Shown piece after piece: positions 34,434 through 43,513 of a DNA stretch of 64,000 bases. Positions within the stretch are counted from its first letter, which is position 1. Each line of letters begins with the position of its first letter. The notes beneath the pieces are model-generated. The model searched no databases. It was not told where the DNA came from and worked only from the letters and a program-made list of their open reading frames with translations. Source of the DNA: Thalassovita gelatinovora (GTDB taxonomy: Bacteria; Pseudomonadota; Alphaproteobacteria; Rhodobacterales; Rhodobacteraceae); NCBI RefSeq assembly GCF_001458355.1, contig NZ_CYSA01000028.1, positions 124,001-188,000 on the forward strand, given 5' to 3'. Made by a program: the position numbers and the translations under genes.

Positions 34434-35507
34434 ATGACGAATGTCTTCAGCAATCTCTTTTTCGACGCGGAAGCGCCGATATTATACGAGATTGATGCGC
34501 ATATCGTAGGATCCTCGCCCGCGACCCGCCGAATGAAACAAATGCTGACCGCCGTGTCGCCTTCGGATGCGCCGGTGATGTTGAGCGGGGATACCGGATC
34601 TGGCAAGGAACGCGCGGCCACTGCGATCCACCAGGCTTCGGGCCGTAAGGGGAAACTGGTGGCTGTGAATTGTGCTGCGATCCCCGGCGAATTGCTGGAA
34701 TCAGAACTTTTCGGTTACGAAAAAGGGGCTTTTACCGGTGCCGAGGAACAGCGCGTCGGGTTGATCGAAATGGCCGATGGCGGCAGCTTGTTTCTGGACG
34801 AAATCGGTGACATGCCGATGGCGCTGCAGTCGAAATTGCTGCGGGTTTTGGAAGCCCGTGAAATTCAGCGGGTTGGCGGACGCGAAAGCATCGCGGTAGA
34901 TTTCCGGCTGATCACGGCGACCCACCGTCGCCTGACCGATTCTGTGGCGGACGGAAAATTCCGTGCTGACCTGTTTTATCGAATAAATGTTCTGCCGGTT
35001 CCGGTGCCGCCACTAGCAGAGCGGTTGGAAGAAATTCCCGAACTGATCGACCGGATGTTGAGCGATCACACCAAACAGCACCCACATGCCAATCTGCCGC
35101 ATTTCGCGATGGATGCGATCGAACGGCTGCAAGCGCATAACTGGCCCGGCAACATACGCGAATTGCGCAATGTCGTAGACCGCGCCATCGTGATGTTCCC
35201 GGGGCGGATGTTGCATGCCGGCGAAGTCGACAATTTCCTGCTGCTGATCGAAACCGAAGGTGAAAATACCGGTAAGGGTCCGGGCAGCGGTTTTGCCGTC
35301 GGTGATCAGGATGCGGTTTTGAAAATGCTGCGGGACAAGGGCGCGATCGATATTCGTCTGATCCTGCGCGATATGGAAATCAGCATGATCGAAGGTGCGC
35401 TGCAAATGTGCGAAGGCAACGTAACTGGCGCGGCTCAATCGTTGGGTCTGCAACGCACCACCTTGATTGAAAAAATAAAGAAATACGGCATCCAGAAACC
35501 CCAATAG
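34434..35507 (+). CDS. fleQ: Flagellar master sigma-54 activator FleQ
   Basis: Enhancer-binding protein, 357 residues. It begins almost directly with the AAA+ domain: Walker A SGDTGSGKE (51-59), GAFTGA (98-103), Walker B LFLDEIGD (119-126) and the WPGNIRELRNVV sensor region. A Fis-type helix-turn-helix closes the protein (GNVTGAAQSLGLQRTTLIEK). The N-terminal FleQ/receiver regulatory domain of gammaproteobacterial homologues is missing. With FleT (no DNA-binding domain) it forms the R. sphaeroides-type activator pair for RpoN2. A strong terminator follows. Confidence 0.9.
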   Translation: MTNVFSNLFFDAEAPILYEIDAHIVGSSPATRRMKQMLTAVSPSDAPVMLSGDTGSGKERAATAIHQASGRKGKLVAVNCAAIPGELLESELFGYEKGAFTGAEEQRVGLIEMADGGSLFLDEIGDMPMALQSKLLRVLEAREIQRVGGRESIAVDFRLITATHRRLTDSVADGKFRADLFYRINVLPVPVPPLAERLEEIPELIDRMLSDHTKQHPHANLPHFAMDAIERLQAHNWPGNIRELRNVVDRAIVMFPGRMLHAGEVDNFLLLIETEGENTGKGPGSGFAVGDQDAVLKMLRDKGAIDIRLILRDMEISMIEGALQMCEGNVTGAAQSLGLQRTTLIEKIKKYGIQKPQ

Positions 35508-35538
35508 TACAAGTTTCCTCCTCCCTGTCAGACTGAAA

Positions 35539-35568
35539 GGCCGCTTCGAAAGAAGCGGCCTCTTTTTT
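35539..35568 (+). terminator. Intrinsic terminator after fleQ
   Basis: GGCCGCTTC (35539-35547), loop GAAA and GAAGCGGCC (35552-35560), followed by TCTTTTTT. A 9-bp perfect GC-rich stem with a U tract. Confidence 0.95.
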
Positions 35569-35653
35569 AGCCCTAACAGTGTGCGGGGCCAGAATTGTCG
35601 TCAAAGGGGGCCAGGCCGTCAATGTGATACCTGTTCCGATTGGGTTGGATTCG

Positions 35654-37303
35654 TTAACCGGCTTCCGCTGCCCAGGCGTCGAGCAGGCTTTCAATGTAAC
35701 TGCCAGTATTGTTCAACTGGGTGATTATTGTTTCCATCGCGGTGAACTGTGTCACATACCGCTCTTCGATGGTGGTGTATTTAACATCAAGTTCATCCAG
35801 CTGTTCTTCGTTTTCAGTCAGACTGTTTTTCAGCGCGGTTTCGCGGGACGCTATGGCGCTATCGCCCAACAATGCGTCTTTAATCCGGTCCAGCATCGTG
35901 TCTGCAAAACTACGACCATAAGTGACGTCAAAATCGGTAACGCCATCGGGAACCGTCAGCGAAATTCCTGACATGTCCCCAGATGAGGCGATATAAAACG
36001 TCAAACCAGCGCCGGGAAACAGCGAAGTCAGCTGAGAAGTTCCCAAATAGGCAGGATCCGTGTCACTGGCCCTATGAAATGTTTGTGTCAGGGTCGATGT
36101 GCCCGACGGTGGCAACCCGGCAATCGATACCGATGGATCTGACGCGACCACCTGTGATTCAAATAGGGCCATGACCTTTTCAGGGGTTTCATTCATGACA
36201 GTTTTGAAGGTGTCTTCGTCCAGTGTCAGCGTCCCTTGAAGGTTGACCGAGATACCAAAATCACTGAGATAAAGCGTTTCATCCCCAAACCCGTCAATCC
36301 CTGAACGCATCATGCTGCGAATGCTGCTCTTGACAGCCTCGATCGTGGATTCTCCAGCCAGATCGCCCGCGTCGGTGCCTTCCAGAATGCCGCGTGACGT
36401 TTGTTCTGTCAGAAATTCCAGAGTTTCGTTGATCTTGGCGACAAGGACCTGCGTCCGTGCGAGCGCTTCGTCGTATTCGATCGCGGTGGTGATCGTCGCG
36501 GTGCCAGAAGTTACATCGTTCAGGTTCAGCGTAACACCATCGATCAGATCGTCGATTTCGTTTGACGATCGGTAAACGGTGATGCCGTTATATTCCAGCA
36601 CCGCATCGGATGCAGCGCGGACCTGATGTGTTTCGATCGTAGCCGTGGTGTCGAAATCGGTCAGTGCTATATCTGCGGCGGCGCCGGTGGCGGTGGCGCT
36701 GAAGTTCAAACCGCTTGCCCCACCGGTATCGCTGAGAATGCCCAGCGTGAACGTGCCGTCGCCGACATCGATAATGCTGGCGGTGATGCCGACGACATAA
36801 TCGAACTGTTCTGCCAATTCTTTCAGAGTAGTGCCGTCAGCAACATTCATGGTCACGTCGGGGCGGTCGCCTGCGTAAAATACCGGTGGCGCATCCGCAG
36901 TCCAGACCCCGAAACTGATGTTGAGTGTCCCACCTTGAACAACCGCGTCTTCACCGCTGAACCCTTCGAATTGAAGAACTTGTTCTTTCGCAGTTGCAAT
37001 CACGCTGAGATTTGTGCTGCCGGCTTCAATCTTGCTGGCATCGGTCACCGTGGCCGAGATCGCCGAGCTGCTGGAATTGGTTTGGATCAAGGAGTCGTCG
37101 GTGATCACCGACAGCGAGTTTTCCAGATCCTCTAGCACCAAACGCGCTTCGGCCATTGCTGAAATGGACACCTCAATTCCGTCAATCCGTTCTTCGACGA
37201 TGTTTCGGCGCGGGCTGATTTCGGCGTTGGCAAGACTACTCGACAACTCCGTAATGTTCAGGCCGCTACCATTGGTATTCAACGAGCTAAGGATGTCGGT
37301 CAT
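35654..37303 (-). CDS. fliD: Flagellar filament cap protein FliD
   Basis: Cap that guides flagellin polymerisation, 549 residues. N-terminal GSGLNITELSSSLANAEISP and helix SISAMAEARLVLEDLENSLS are FliD_N. The C-terminal FliD domain ends with a coiled coil (TENEEQLDELDVKYTTIEER, then QFTAMETIITQLNNTGSYIE). ATG 37303 is chosen over a GTG at 37315 because GTGGAG sits 6 nt before the ATG. It lies 75 nt after motB on the same strand, so it may share the motA transcript or have its own promoter; no good site was seen. Confidence 0.92.
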   Translation of the reverse strand: MTDILSSLNTNGSGLNITELSSSLANAEISPRRNIVEERIDGIEVSISAMAEARLVLEDLENSLSVITDDSLIQTNSSSSAISATVTDASKIEAGSTNLSVIATAKEQVLQFEGFSGEDAVVQGGTLNISFGVWTADAPPVFYAGDRPDVTMNVADGTTLKELAEQFDYVVGITASIIDVGDGTFTLGILSDTGGASGLNFSATATGAAADIALTDFDTTATIETHQVRAASDAVLEYNGITVYRSSNEIDDLIDGVTLNLNDVTSGTATITTAIEYDEALARTQVLVAKINETLEFLTEQTSRGILEGTDAGDLAGESTIEAVKSSIRSMMRSGIDGFGDETLYLSDFGISVNLQGTLTLDEDTFKTVMNETPEKVMALFESQVVASDPSVSIAGLPPSGTSTLTQTFHRASDTDPAYLGTSQLTSLFPGAGLTFYIASSGDMSGISLTVPDGVTDFDVTYGRSFADTMLDRIKDALLGDSAIASRETALKNSLTENEEQLDELDVKYTTIEERYVTQFTAMETIITQLNNTGSYIESLLDAWAAEAG

Positions 37304-37378
37304 AGCAGACTCCACTTTCCCGCGATAACGTCGGCGGAACGGTTTTGTTTAGATTTAGGTGTCCAGACCGCAGGCGGC

Positions 37379-38572
37379 CTAGAAGCTGATTTCTATTTCA
37401 ATACGACGGTTGAGTTCACGCCCTTCAGGGGTGGAATTGTCGGCAATCGGGTTGCTTTCGCCTTCGCTTGTTGCGGTCAGGCGGGTGGGGTCGACAAGAT
37501 TGGTCGCTGCCAGTTCCCGTACCACACTGGCCGAGCGCGCCGCCGCCAGACCCCAGTTGTCGCGAAATTGCGACGAGGGATTCAGTGGAACATCGTCAGT
37601 ATGGCCTGTTACGGTGATGGTGCTGGCATCATTCATCGCGGCAAAAGCAATGCGTTCCATTATGCTGCGTGCTTCTTGGGTCAGTTCGGCCCGTCCTGAT
37701 GGGAACGCGCCCCCAGCCCCGACGGTGACATAAACTTTACCGTCACGTTGCTCGACCGCGACCAGCCCTTTGCCAACTTCCCGCCGCAGCGCCACCTGTA
37801 ATTTGTCATTGGCGACAGCCGCTTTGCCTTCGCCGGGATCGCCGGTCGGTTGATCCGAGGCTCCTTCGGCCGCCGAAGTGCCCTCCATTTCGGTTTCCAT
37901 CGCCTGCTGCGCAATTGTGTTGATGCTCTGCAATACTTCGGCCAGCAGGTCTTCGGTTTGTTGCATCTGTTCTTGTTGTTGCGGTTGACCCGTCGCTTGT
38001 TCGGGATTGTCCGACGGTTGGCTTTGCGGTTCACTTTGATCGAAAGCGTTGGTGCCGGGCTGATAATCCAGAACCACCTGATCATTTTCGATACGCGCCA
38101 TCAATTCGCCGTCCTGCAGCGCCTTTTTCAGCATTTCTGCGATCTGACGTTTCTGTTCTTCCTTACCCTGCAAATTGTCTTTCGCATCGCGTTTTTGTTT
38201 CTCGTCCACATCCGAACGAATTTTGGGCTGTTCGGTCGTGGTGGTGTCTTGTGTCATTGTCTTGCTGATCGACGGTTCCTTCGAAGGGCTGAAGTTCAAC
38301 TGTAGTACAGTCGTGCCGCGCGGCTGTTCCACAATCGGGATGTCACGCTGTACGCCAAAGGAATCCTTCAGCGATCCAGCAATCATTTTGAACTTGGGCT
38401 GACTGAATTCGGCAAAGGACAGGATAAGCACGAAAAACGCCATCAGAAGGATGGCGATATCCGAAAAGGTTGCCATCCAGGCGGGGGCACCAACCGGCGG
38501 GCATTTGGGGCAATCTTCCTGCGGCGGCTGTTCGACCGGCAAGACCGGAAGAGGGATCGGTTTCTTCGCCAT
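37379..38572 (-). CDS. motB: Flagellar stator protein MotB
   Basis: Stator subunit anchoring the motor to peptidoglycan, 397 residues. A single membrane segment (FSDIAILLMAFFVLILSFAE) carries the ion-binding Asp38. A long Gln/Glu-rich periplasmic linker follows (about 120-230). The C-terminal OmpA-like domain has VTGHTDDVPLN and ELNRRIEIEI. The linker is unusually long for MotB. A CPKC pair precedes the membrane segment. Which ion is used cannot be decided from this alone. Confidence 0.94.
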   Translation of the reverse strand: MAKKPIPLPVLPVEQPPQEDCPKCPPVGAPAWMATFSDIAILLMAFFVLILSFAEFSQPKFKMIAGSLKDSFGVQRDIPIVEQPRGTTVLQLNFSPSKEPSISKTMTQDTTTTEQPKIRSDVDEKQKRDAKDNLQGKEEQKRQIAEMLKKALQDGELMARIENDQVVLDYQPGTNAFDQSEPQSQPSDNPEQATGQPQQQEQMQQTEDLLAEVLQSINTIAQQAMETEMEGTSAAEGASDQPTGDPGEGKAAVANDKLQVALRREVGKGLVAVEQRDGKVYVTVGAGGAFPSGRAELTQEARSIMERIAFAAMNDASTITVTGHTDDVPLNPSSQFRDNWGLAAARSASVVRELAATNLVDPTRLTATSEGESNPIADNSTPEGRELNRRIEIEISF

Positions 38573-38595
38573 TGTCTGTCCTTATATATAGTGTG

Positions 38596-39357
38596 TCAGG
38601 CCGCCAGCATCTTTTCGGCGACTTTTGGCGGCAGCGATGCCACCATCTGATCCTGAACCGCGCGGCCAGATTCACCCTTGGCGATGTTGCGCAGCCCGGC
38701 GACCACCAGTTCGCGATAGATCGCCTCGTCAGCGCTATAGGTTTCGAGTTTGGACAAGATCGGCCCGAAAATCACATTGGCCAGGAACGCCCCATAGAGA
38801 GTCGTCAGCAGCGCCACGGCCATGGCGGGGCCAATCGCTTTGGGGTCTTCCATATTGCCCAGCATCTGCACCAGACCGATCAGGGTCCCGATCATTCCCA
38901 TTGCGGGGGCGATGTCGATCCAGCCCTTGACCACTCCTTGAGTGGATTCGTGTCGGATCTTCATGGATTTGATTTCCTGCTCCAGCTGCTTGACCATCTT
39001 CGGCTCATCCGCGCCGTCGACTAGCATCTGCAGACCCTTTTCAAAGAACTTGTCCGGCACGTCTTGGTTTTCCAACGCCATCAAGCCGTCTTTGCGGGCA
39101 AGGTCCGAAAGTTCGACCATGGTTTCGACCAGCTTCCCGTGTTTGGGCAGCTTAGGCATGAACGCCTTGGCCATGGATCCGAAGCTGCCAAGGAATGTGC
39201 CCATCGGTGCCGTGAACATGACGGCGAAGAAAGTGCCGCCAAACACGATCAATAACGAAGGCACATCAATGAATGGTCCAAGGCCCCCGGCAACGATCAT
39301 CGATCCGATGATCATGCCAACCGCGCCAATCAGACCAACAAGGGATGCGATATCCAT
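38596..39357 (-). CDS. motA: Flagellar stator protein MotA/PomA
   Basis: Stator ring subunit, 253 residues with four membrane segments. Conserved parts are FIDVPSLLIVFGGTFFAVMF and GWIDIAPAMGMIGTLIGLVQ (membrane 3, with the functional Pro), plus the charged cytoplasmic loop (ETMVELSDLARKDGLMALEN). Sequence and length resemble the shorter PomA/MotA group, in line with the gammaproteobacterial character of Fla1 systems. First gene of motA-motB(-fliD), 23 nt before motB. Confidence 0.95.
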   Translation of the reverse strand: MDIASLVGLIGAVGMIIGSMIVAGGLGPFIDVPSLLIVFGGTFFAVMFTAPMGTFLGSFGSMAKAFMPKLPKHGKLVETMVELSDLARKDGLMALENQDVPDKFFEKGLQMLVDGADEPKMVKQLEQEIKSMKIRHESTQGVVKGWIDIAPAMGMIGTLIGLVQMLGNMEDPKAIGPAMAVALLTTLYGAFLANVIFGPILSKLETYSADEAIYRELVVAGLRNIAKGESGRAVQDQMVASLPPKVAEKMLAA

Positions 39358-39392
39358 ATCGAATGCTCCATTCTCTATACAGAAAAGAACTG

Positions 39393-39409
39393 AGCAAGAA
39401 GCATACCAA
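39393..39409 (-). promoter_or_regulatory. Sigma-54 promoter for motAB
   Basis: Minus-strand TTGGTATGCTTCTTGCT fits TTGGCACG-N4-TTGCW with two mismatches and exact spacing, about 36 nt before the motA ATG. Confidence 0.72.
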
Positions 39410-39485
39410 GACCGATAAATCGGGAGCTAAGAAATATGCAAGTAAATAAAAACAAATAAAAACAATGATTTGAATGCAAAGTTGA

Positions 39486-39514
39486 TAGTTTTCTTTAAAC
39501 TTTTTTGCCGTTTG
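39486..39514 (+). promoter_or_regulatory. Possible sigma-28 promoter for fliC
   Basis: GCCGTTTG at 39507-39514 is identical to the -10 of the 44431 promoter and nearly that of fliS, and lies 53 nt before the fliC ATG. The -35 is poor: TAGTTTTC at 39486 with a 13-base spacer is the best found. Flagellin genes are normally FliA-dependent, so the placement is reasonable, but the match is incomplete. Confidence 0.4.
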
Positions 39515-39567
39515 TCGTTGGTAATTTCAAGCGCAGGACAGCGCTAGCCAACTTAATGGAGACGGCC

Positions 39568-41052
39568 ATGACTACTATTAACACGAATATTGGCGCGCTT
39601 TCGGCACAAGCAACGATGTCGCGTGTGAATACGGAATACCAAACCTCGATGGAGCGCCTTTCATCGGGTCAGCGGATTAACTCCGCCAGCGACGACGCCG
39701 CGGGGATGGCGATTTCGGAAAAGATGACCGCACAGATCAAAGGTCTGAGCCAAGCAGTCCGGAACGCCACCGACGGTAAGAACCTGCTGGACACCACCGA
39801 AGGTGCCCATGTCGAAGTTTCGAACATGCTGCAGCGTCTTCGCGAACTGTCTGTTCAGTCTGCGAACGACACGAACACCGCTTCGGACCGGAACAACCTC
39901 GCGGCAGAAGGAACGCAGCTGATCACCGAAATCAACCGCGTCGCCAAAGACACGACCTTCAACGGGATGAAAATTCTGGATGGTTCGTTCACCGGCAAGC
40001 AGTTGCAGATCGGTGCTGACTCGGGTCAGACCATCAATATCGACGTCGACAGTGCTGCCGCGACCGACATCGGCGCCCATACGGTTTCGAGCAAAGTGTC
40101 GCTGGCTTCCGGTGGGACTGATACCGGTATTGCCGCATCGACCACTCTGGACATCACCGGTCACTCGGGGTCCGCGTCGATCACCACCTCTGCAGGTCAG
40201 TCGGCCAAATCGCTGGCGGACGAAATCAATTCGAAATCAGCAGCTACCGGTGTCGACGCAACCGCCGTTTCCAAAGCCAAACTGTCGGGCTTCTCGGCCG
40301 CGTCGACCGTAACCTTCGAAGTGAACGGCACCACGATCGGTAACGTGAACATTTCGGATACCAGCGACTTGCGCGGTCTGCGGGATGCGATCAACACCCA
40401 AGCTGGTCAGACCGGCGTGACCGCCACCATGGGGAACAGCAACGGTGAAATCATCCTGACGGATCAGGAAGGTAACGATATCGAACTGACCAACTACGAT
40501 ACCGGCGTCGATGACACCACCCTGACCGTGACCGCGCTGAACGCTGATGGTACCGCAGCAGGTTCCACGGCCGATACCCACACCACCACGCTGACCGATA
40601 CAACTACGCCCATCACGTCGTCGCATATCTCGGGTCAGGTTTCGATGACTTCGACCAAAGGTTTCTCGGTCGGTTCTGACGTCACCACCGCTGGCACAAG
40701 CTTCTTCGAAGCGGCTGCGAACTCCTCCAGCTTGGAAAGCGTTGCCGAAATCGACCTGACCACGGCACAGGGTGCATCAAGCGCGATCAAGGTGATCGAC
40801 GTGGCGCTGGACAAGGTCAACCAGGCACGGTCCAACCTTGGTGCAGTTTCCAACCGTTTGGACAGCACGATTTCGAACCTGACCAACATCTCGGTCAACG
40901 TCGAAGCAGCCCGCTCGGGGATCCAGGACGCCGATTTCGCCAAGGAATCGACCTCTCTGGCCCGCGGCAAGATCCTGTCGCAAGCTTCGACCGCGATGCT
41001 GGCTCAGGCCAACTCGTCCAAGCAAAGCGTGATGCAGTTGCTCCAAGGTTAA
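39568..41052 (+). CDS. fliC: Flagellin FliC
   Basis: Filament subunit, 494 residues. The conserved N-terminal D0/D1 (TINTNIGALSAQATMSRVNT, then MERLSSGQRINSASDDAAGM) and C-terminal D1/D0 (LGAVSNRLDSTISNLTNISV, ARGKILSQASTAMLAQANSS) flank a Thr/Ser/Asp-rich variable domain (about 180-400). ATG 39568 has GGAG upstream, whereas the in-frame 39505 codon lies within the putative promoter. A terminator follows directly, so the gene is monocistronic. One flagellin gene is visible here. Confidence 0.97.
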   Translation: MTTINTNIGALSAQATMSRVNTEYQTSMERLSSGQRINSASDDAAGMAISEKMTAQIKGLSQAVRNATDGKNLLDTTEGAHVEVSNMLQRLRELSVQSANDTNTASDRNNLAAEGTQLITEINRVAKDTTFNGMKILDGSFTGKQLQIGADSGQTINIDVDSAAATDIGAHTVSSKVSLASGGTDTGIAASTTLDITGHSGSASITTSAGQSAKSLADEINSKSAATGVDATAVSKAKLSGFSAASTVTFEVNGTTIGNVNISDTSDLRGLRDAINTQAGQTGVTATMGNSNGEIILTDQEGNDIELTNYDTGVDDTTLTVTALNADGTAAGSTADTHTTTLTDTTTPITSSHISGQVSMTSTKGFSVGSDVTTAGTSFFEAAANSSSLESVAEIDLTTAQGASSAIKVIDVALDKVNQARSNLGAVSNRLDSTISNLTNISVNVEAARSGIQDADFAKESTSLARGKILSQASTAMLAQANSSKQSVMQLLQG

Positions 41053-41090
41053 TCACAATCCCTGACGGGATTTTGACACTACTGACAAGA

Positions 41091-41121
41091 TTTCGGCGCT
41101 TCGGCGCCGAAATTCTTTTTT
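41091..41121 (+). terminator. Intrinsic terminator after fliC
   Basis: TTTCGGCGC (41091-41099), TTCG tetraloop and GCGCCGAAA (41104-41112), then TTCTTTTTT. A strong, stable hairpin suited to an abundant flagellin mRNA. Confidence 0.95.
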
Positions 41122-41238
41122 AACAGTATGTTAACCACCTATACTTTTTGATGGGTTACATCCTGAAGGCTAGGTCAAACGTTTTACGTTGTTTAGGGCT
41201 AAAATGGGCTTCATCCTTTGTTTGCAAGGAGATGCCCA

Positions 41239-42567
41239 ATGCAGATTTCAACGGTTCAACATTTAGGTCAGCGTCAATCAGTCGTCATGACCGCACAGCT
41301 TCAGAAAGCGATCTGTCTGCTGCAGTATAGTAACGTCGATCTGCATTCGGTGATCGAAAGCGAATCCGAAGACAACCCGTTCATCGAAGTGAAGGCAGGC
41401 GCCACGGGCGACAGCCAGAGTATGCGCGGGATCGGCAGCCGGTCAAGCGGCGGCGGGATCGATCAGGGCGATGTTCTGGCCCGCATTCAGGAACATGATC
41501 AATCGCTTTACAGTCACGTCGCAAAGCAGTTCGACATGATGTTCCCCGTCCCGGTCGACCGGATCAAGGCAGACATCTTCCTCGAAGCGCTGGAACCCAG
41601 CGGCTGGTTGGGCGAACCGCTGGAAAGTCTGGCGATGCGCCTTGGCGTGGCGCTGGAAGACGCTGAAGATTGGCTGGTGCGCATCCAACAGGTCGAACCT
41701 TCGGGCCTGTTTGCCCGTTCGCTGGCCGAATGCCTAGCACTGCAGGCGGAAGAAAAGGGCGTGATGACACCGCTGTTCCGCACTTTGCTTGAAAATTTGC
41801 CGAAATTGGCCCAAGCCGACTTGAAAGGCCTGATGCGGGCCTGCAGCTGCGACATGGATGAACTGCGCCCGGCATTGAAGCTGCTGCGCAGTCTGAACCC
41901 CAAGCCAGGTGCCGATTTCAACGGCCCGGTGGCACCGCAGCGCGCGCCCGACCTGATCGTCAGCCGGGCAGACGACGGCTGGAAGGTCGATCTGAATAAA
42001 TCGACGCTGCCAAGCGTGGTGGTGAATGAAAAAAAGGCAGCGACGCTGAAGGCGGCGCATGGCGATTACGTTAACGATACGCTGTCAGTGGCGCTTTGGT
42101 TGCGCCGCGCGGTGGCGCATCGCAATCAGACCACGTTGGCTGTGGGTGCGGAAATTCTGCGTCGTCAGTCCAAGTTCATGGGCCAAGGAGCGTCGGGTCT
42201 GGTGCCGATGACGCTGAAGGATGTGGCCGAAGCGATTGGTGTGCATGAAAGCACCGTCAGCCGGGTGACCACGGATCTGTTGATGCAAACCCCGCAGGGC
42301 ACTTTCCCGCTGAAATACCTGTTTTCCGCTTCGCTGCGTAAAGATGAAGGGGAAGGCGGTGAATCCGCCGCCGCCGTGCGCCATCGCATTCAACAGTTGG
42401 TCCGTGAAGAGGATGCCTCCAGCCCGCTCAGCGACGATGCAATTGCCAAGGTCATCACCGGCGAAGGCACCCATCTGGCGCGGCGGACGGTGGCGAAATA
42501 TCGTGACATTCTGAAAATTCCTTCGTCGTTCCAACGCCGTCGCAATGCTTTGTTGCAGGCGGACTGA
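41239..42567 (+). CDS. rpoN2: RNA polymerase sigma-54 factor, flagellar RpoN2 type
   Basis: Sigma factor for -24/-12 promoters, 442 residues. Region I is the Gln-rich activator-interacting part (QAVVMT-type, here QRQSVVMTAQLQKAICLLQY). The core-binding and cross-link regions follow (KDVAEAIGVHESTVSRVTTD). The RpoN box is ARRTVAKYRD followed by ILKIPSS. AAGGAG lies 7 nt before the ATG at 41239. Its location inside the flagellar block beside fliC matches R. sphaeroides rpoN2, which is dedicated to flagellar genes with FleQ/FleT. The eight matching promoters in this window are its likely targets. Confidence 0.92.
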   Translation: MQISTVQHLGQRQSVVMTAQLQKAICLLQYSNVDLHSVIESESEDNPFIEVKAGATGDSQSMRGIGSRSSGGGIDQGDVLARIQEHDQSLYSHVAKQFDMMFPVPVDRIKADIFLEALEPSGWLGEPLESLAMRLGVALEDAEDWLVRIQQVEPSGLFARSLAECLALQAEEKGVMTPLFRTLLENLPKLAQADLKGLMRACSCDMDELRPALKLLRSLNPKPGADFNGPVAPQRAPDLIVSRADDGWKVDLNKSTLPSVVVNEKKAATLKAAHGDYVNDTLSVALWLRRAVAHRNQTTLAVGAEILRRQSKFMGQGASGLVPMTLKDVAEAIGVHESTVSRVTTDLLMQTPQGTFPLKYLFSASLRKDEGEGGESAAAVRHRIQQLVREEDASSPLSDDAIAKVITGEGTHLARRTVAKYRDILKIPSSFQRRRNALLQAD

Positions 42568-42778
42568 TCCAGGTTCCACTCTCGGACCAAGGGCGCAGCG
42601 AAAGACGGTTGATCCGTAGGTCGCTGTGCCCATTTGCGTGTTATTAGGTGCGAACGGGAGCGGTGAAATTGCGATGCTGAATGTCGGTTTCGGCCGCGTG
42701 CTCTTCAGTCCTTACTGTGTGCCGCAGCCGGTAAGGGTCGAAAAATTTTAACTATGTTTCACGCCGGGCCGGGCACCG

Positions 42779-43513
42779 CTAGGCATTCGCTTCGCTATGT
42801 TCGCCAAGATCGCCGGTCTCTGCCATCCGGGGGATAACGGGGACGGAAACCGCGCCGAACAGGAACTGATCATCCGGTTCCATGTTGCTGTAGGCAATAT
42901 GTGCTGCCGCTTCGCTTTCTGCCGCGACCACTGCATAGGGTGCCAATCCGCGGGCCAACCTATCTGAGCGGATCAGATAAGCATAATTGCGCCCCACATA
43001 AGCCGAGGCCAGTCCATACAGGATAGCGGATGCCCACCAGCCCGCAGGCCAACCCATTATGACCAGTGTCGCCAGGCCGCCCAAGTGTGGCCATAACCGC
43101 ATCTGGGCCAACCAAAGAGGTGCAGCGATCCATGCCAGCGGTGACACCCGATGGCGGAACAAGTCATAGTGCCCCCGAGAAGACCGCAACACTTCCCAGT
43201 TTTCGAACAGGTCGGGTGAGATATCGGGAAATTGCGGGTTGCCGACAGCCGGGCAGGGATGCCAGCGTCCTAGTTTCGGGGTCACGCTGATGACTGTCAG
43301 GTTGAGGTCGCCGCGCTGAAAATGCAAGGCGACTTTCCTAGTCTGCATTGGTGAAAACCGGCGCGAAAATTCGCGGGCACCATCGACGAAGGCAACGCCG
43401 TCAATCCCGACCAGCTTGTCACCTGGACGCAGGCCAAGTGAATTGCCGGCAGAGCCGACTTTGATCAGCTCCATATGAATTTCGGAAGGTTGTTCGGGGA
43501 GCTGTGGCAGCAT
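42779..43513 (-). CDS. PDZ-like membrane protein, second gene of a sigma-54 operon
   Basis: 244 residues. The N-terminal 75 residues look like a PDZ domain (VGSAGNSLGLRPGDKLVGID). A middle part contains a short Pro-rich region. One or two hydrophobic segments follow (LATLVIMGWPAGWWASAILY), then a tail of about 70 residues. Its ATG overlaps the stop of the upstream coiled-coil gene by one base (TAATG), so translation is coupled. I do not recognise the family. Promoter context points to a flagellum-linked membrane protein. Confidence 0.7.
   Translation of the reverse strand: MLPQLPEQPSEIHMELIKVGSAGNSLGLRPGDKLVGIDGVAFVDGAREFSRRFSPMQTRKVALHFQRGDLNLTVISVTPKLGRWHPCPAVGNPQFPDISPDLFENWEVLRSSRGHYDLFRHRVSPLAWIAAPLWLAQMRLWPHLGGLATLVIMGWPAGWWASAILYGLASAYVGRNYAYLIRSDRLARGLAPYAVVAAESEAAAHIAYSNMEPDDQFLFGAVSVPVIPRMAETGDLGEHSEANA

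Noticed and set aside
37304-37378. Separate sigma-28 promoter for fliD
   Set aside because: A GCCG and two TAAA elements exist on the minus strand, but spacers of 12 and 18 bases do not fit TAAA-N15-GCCG.
42568-42778. Gap after rpoN2 examined for a gene or terminator
   Set aside because: No open frame with an RBS and no hairpin with a U tract was found.
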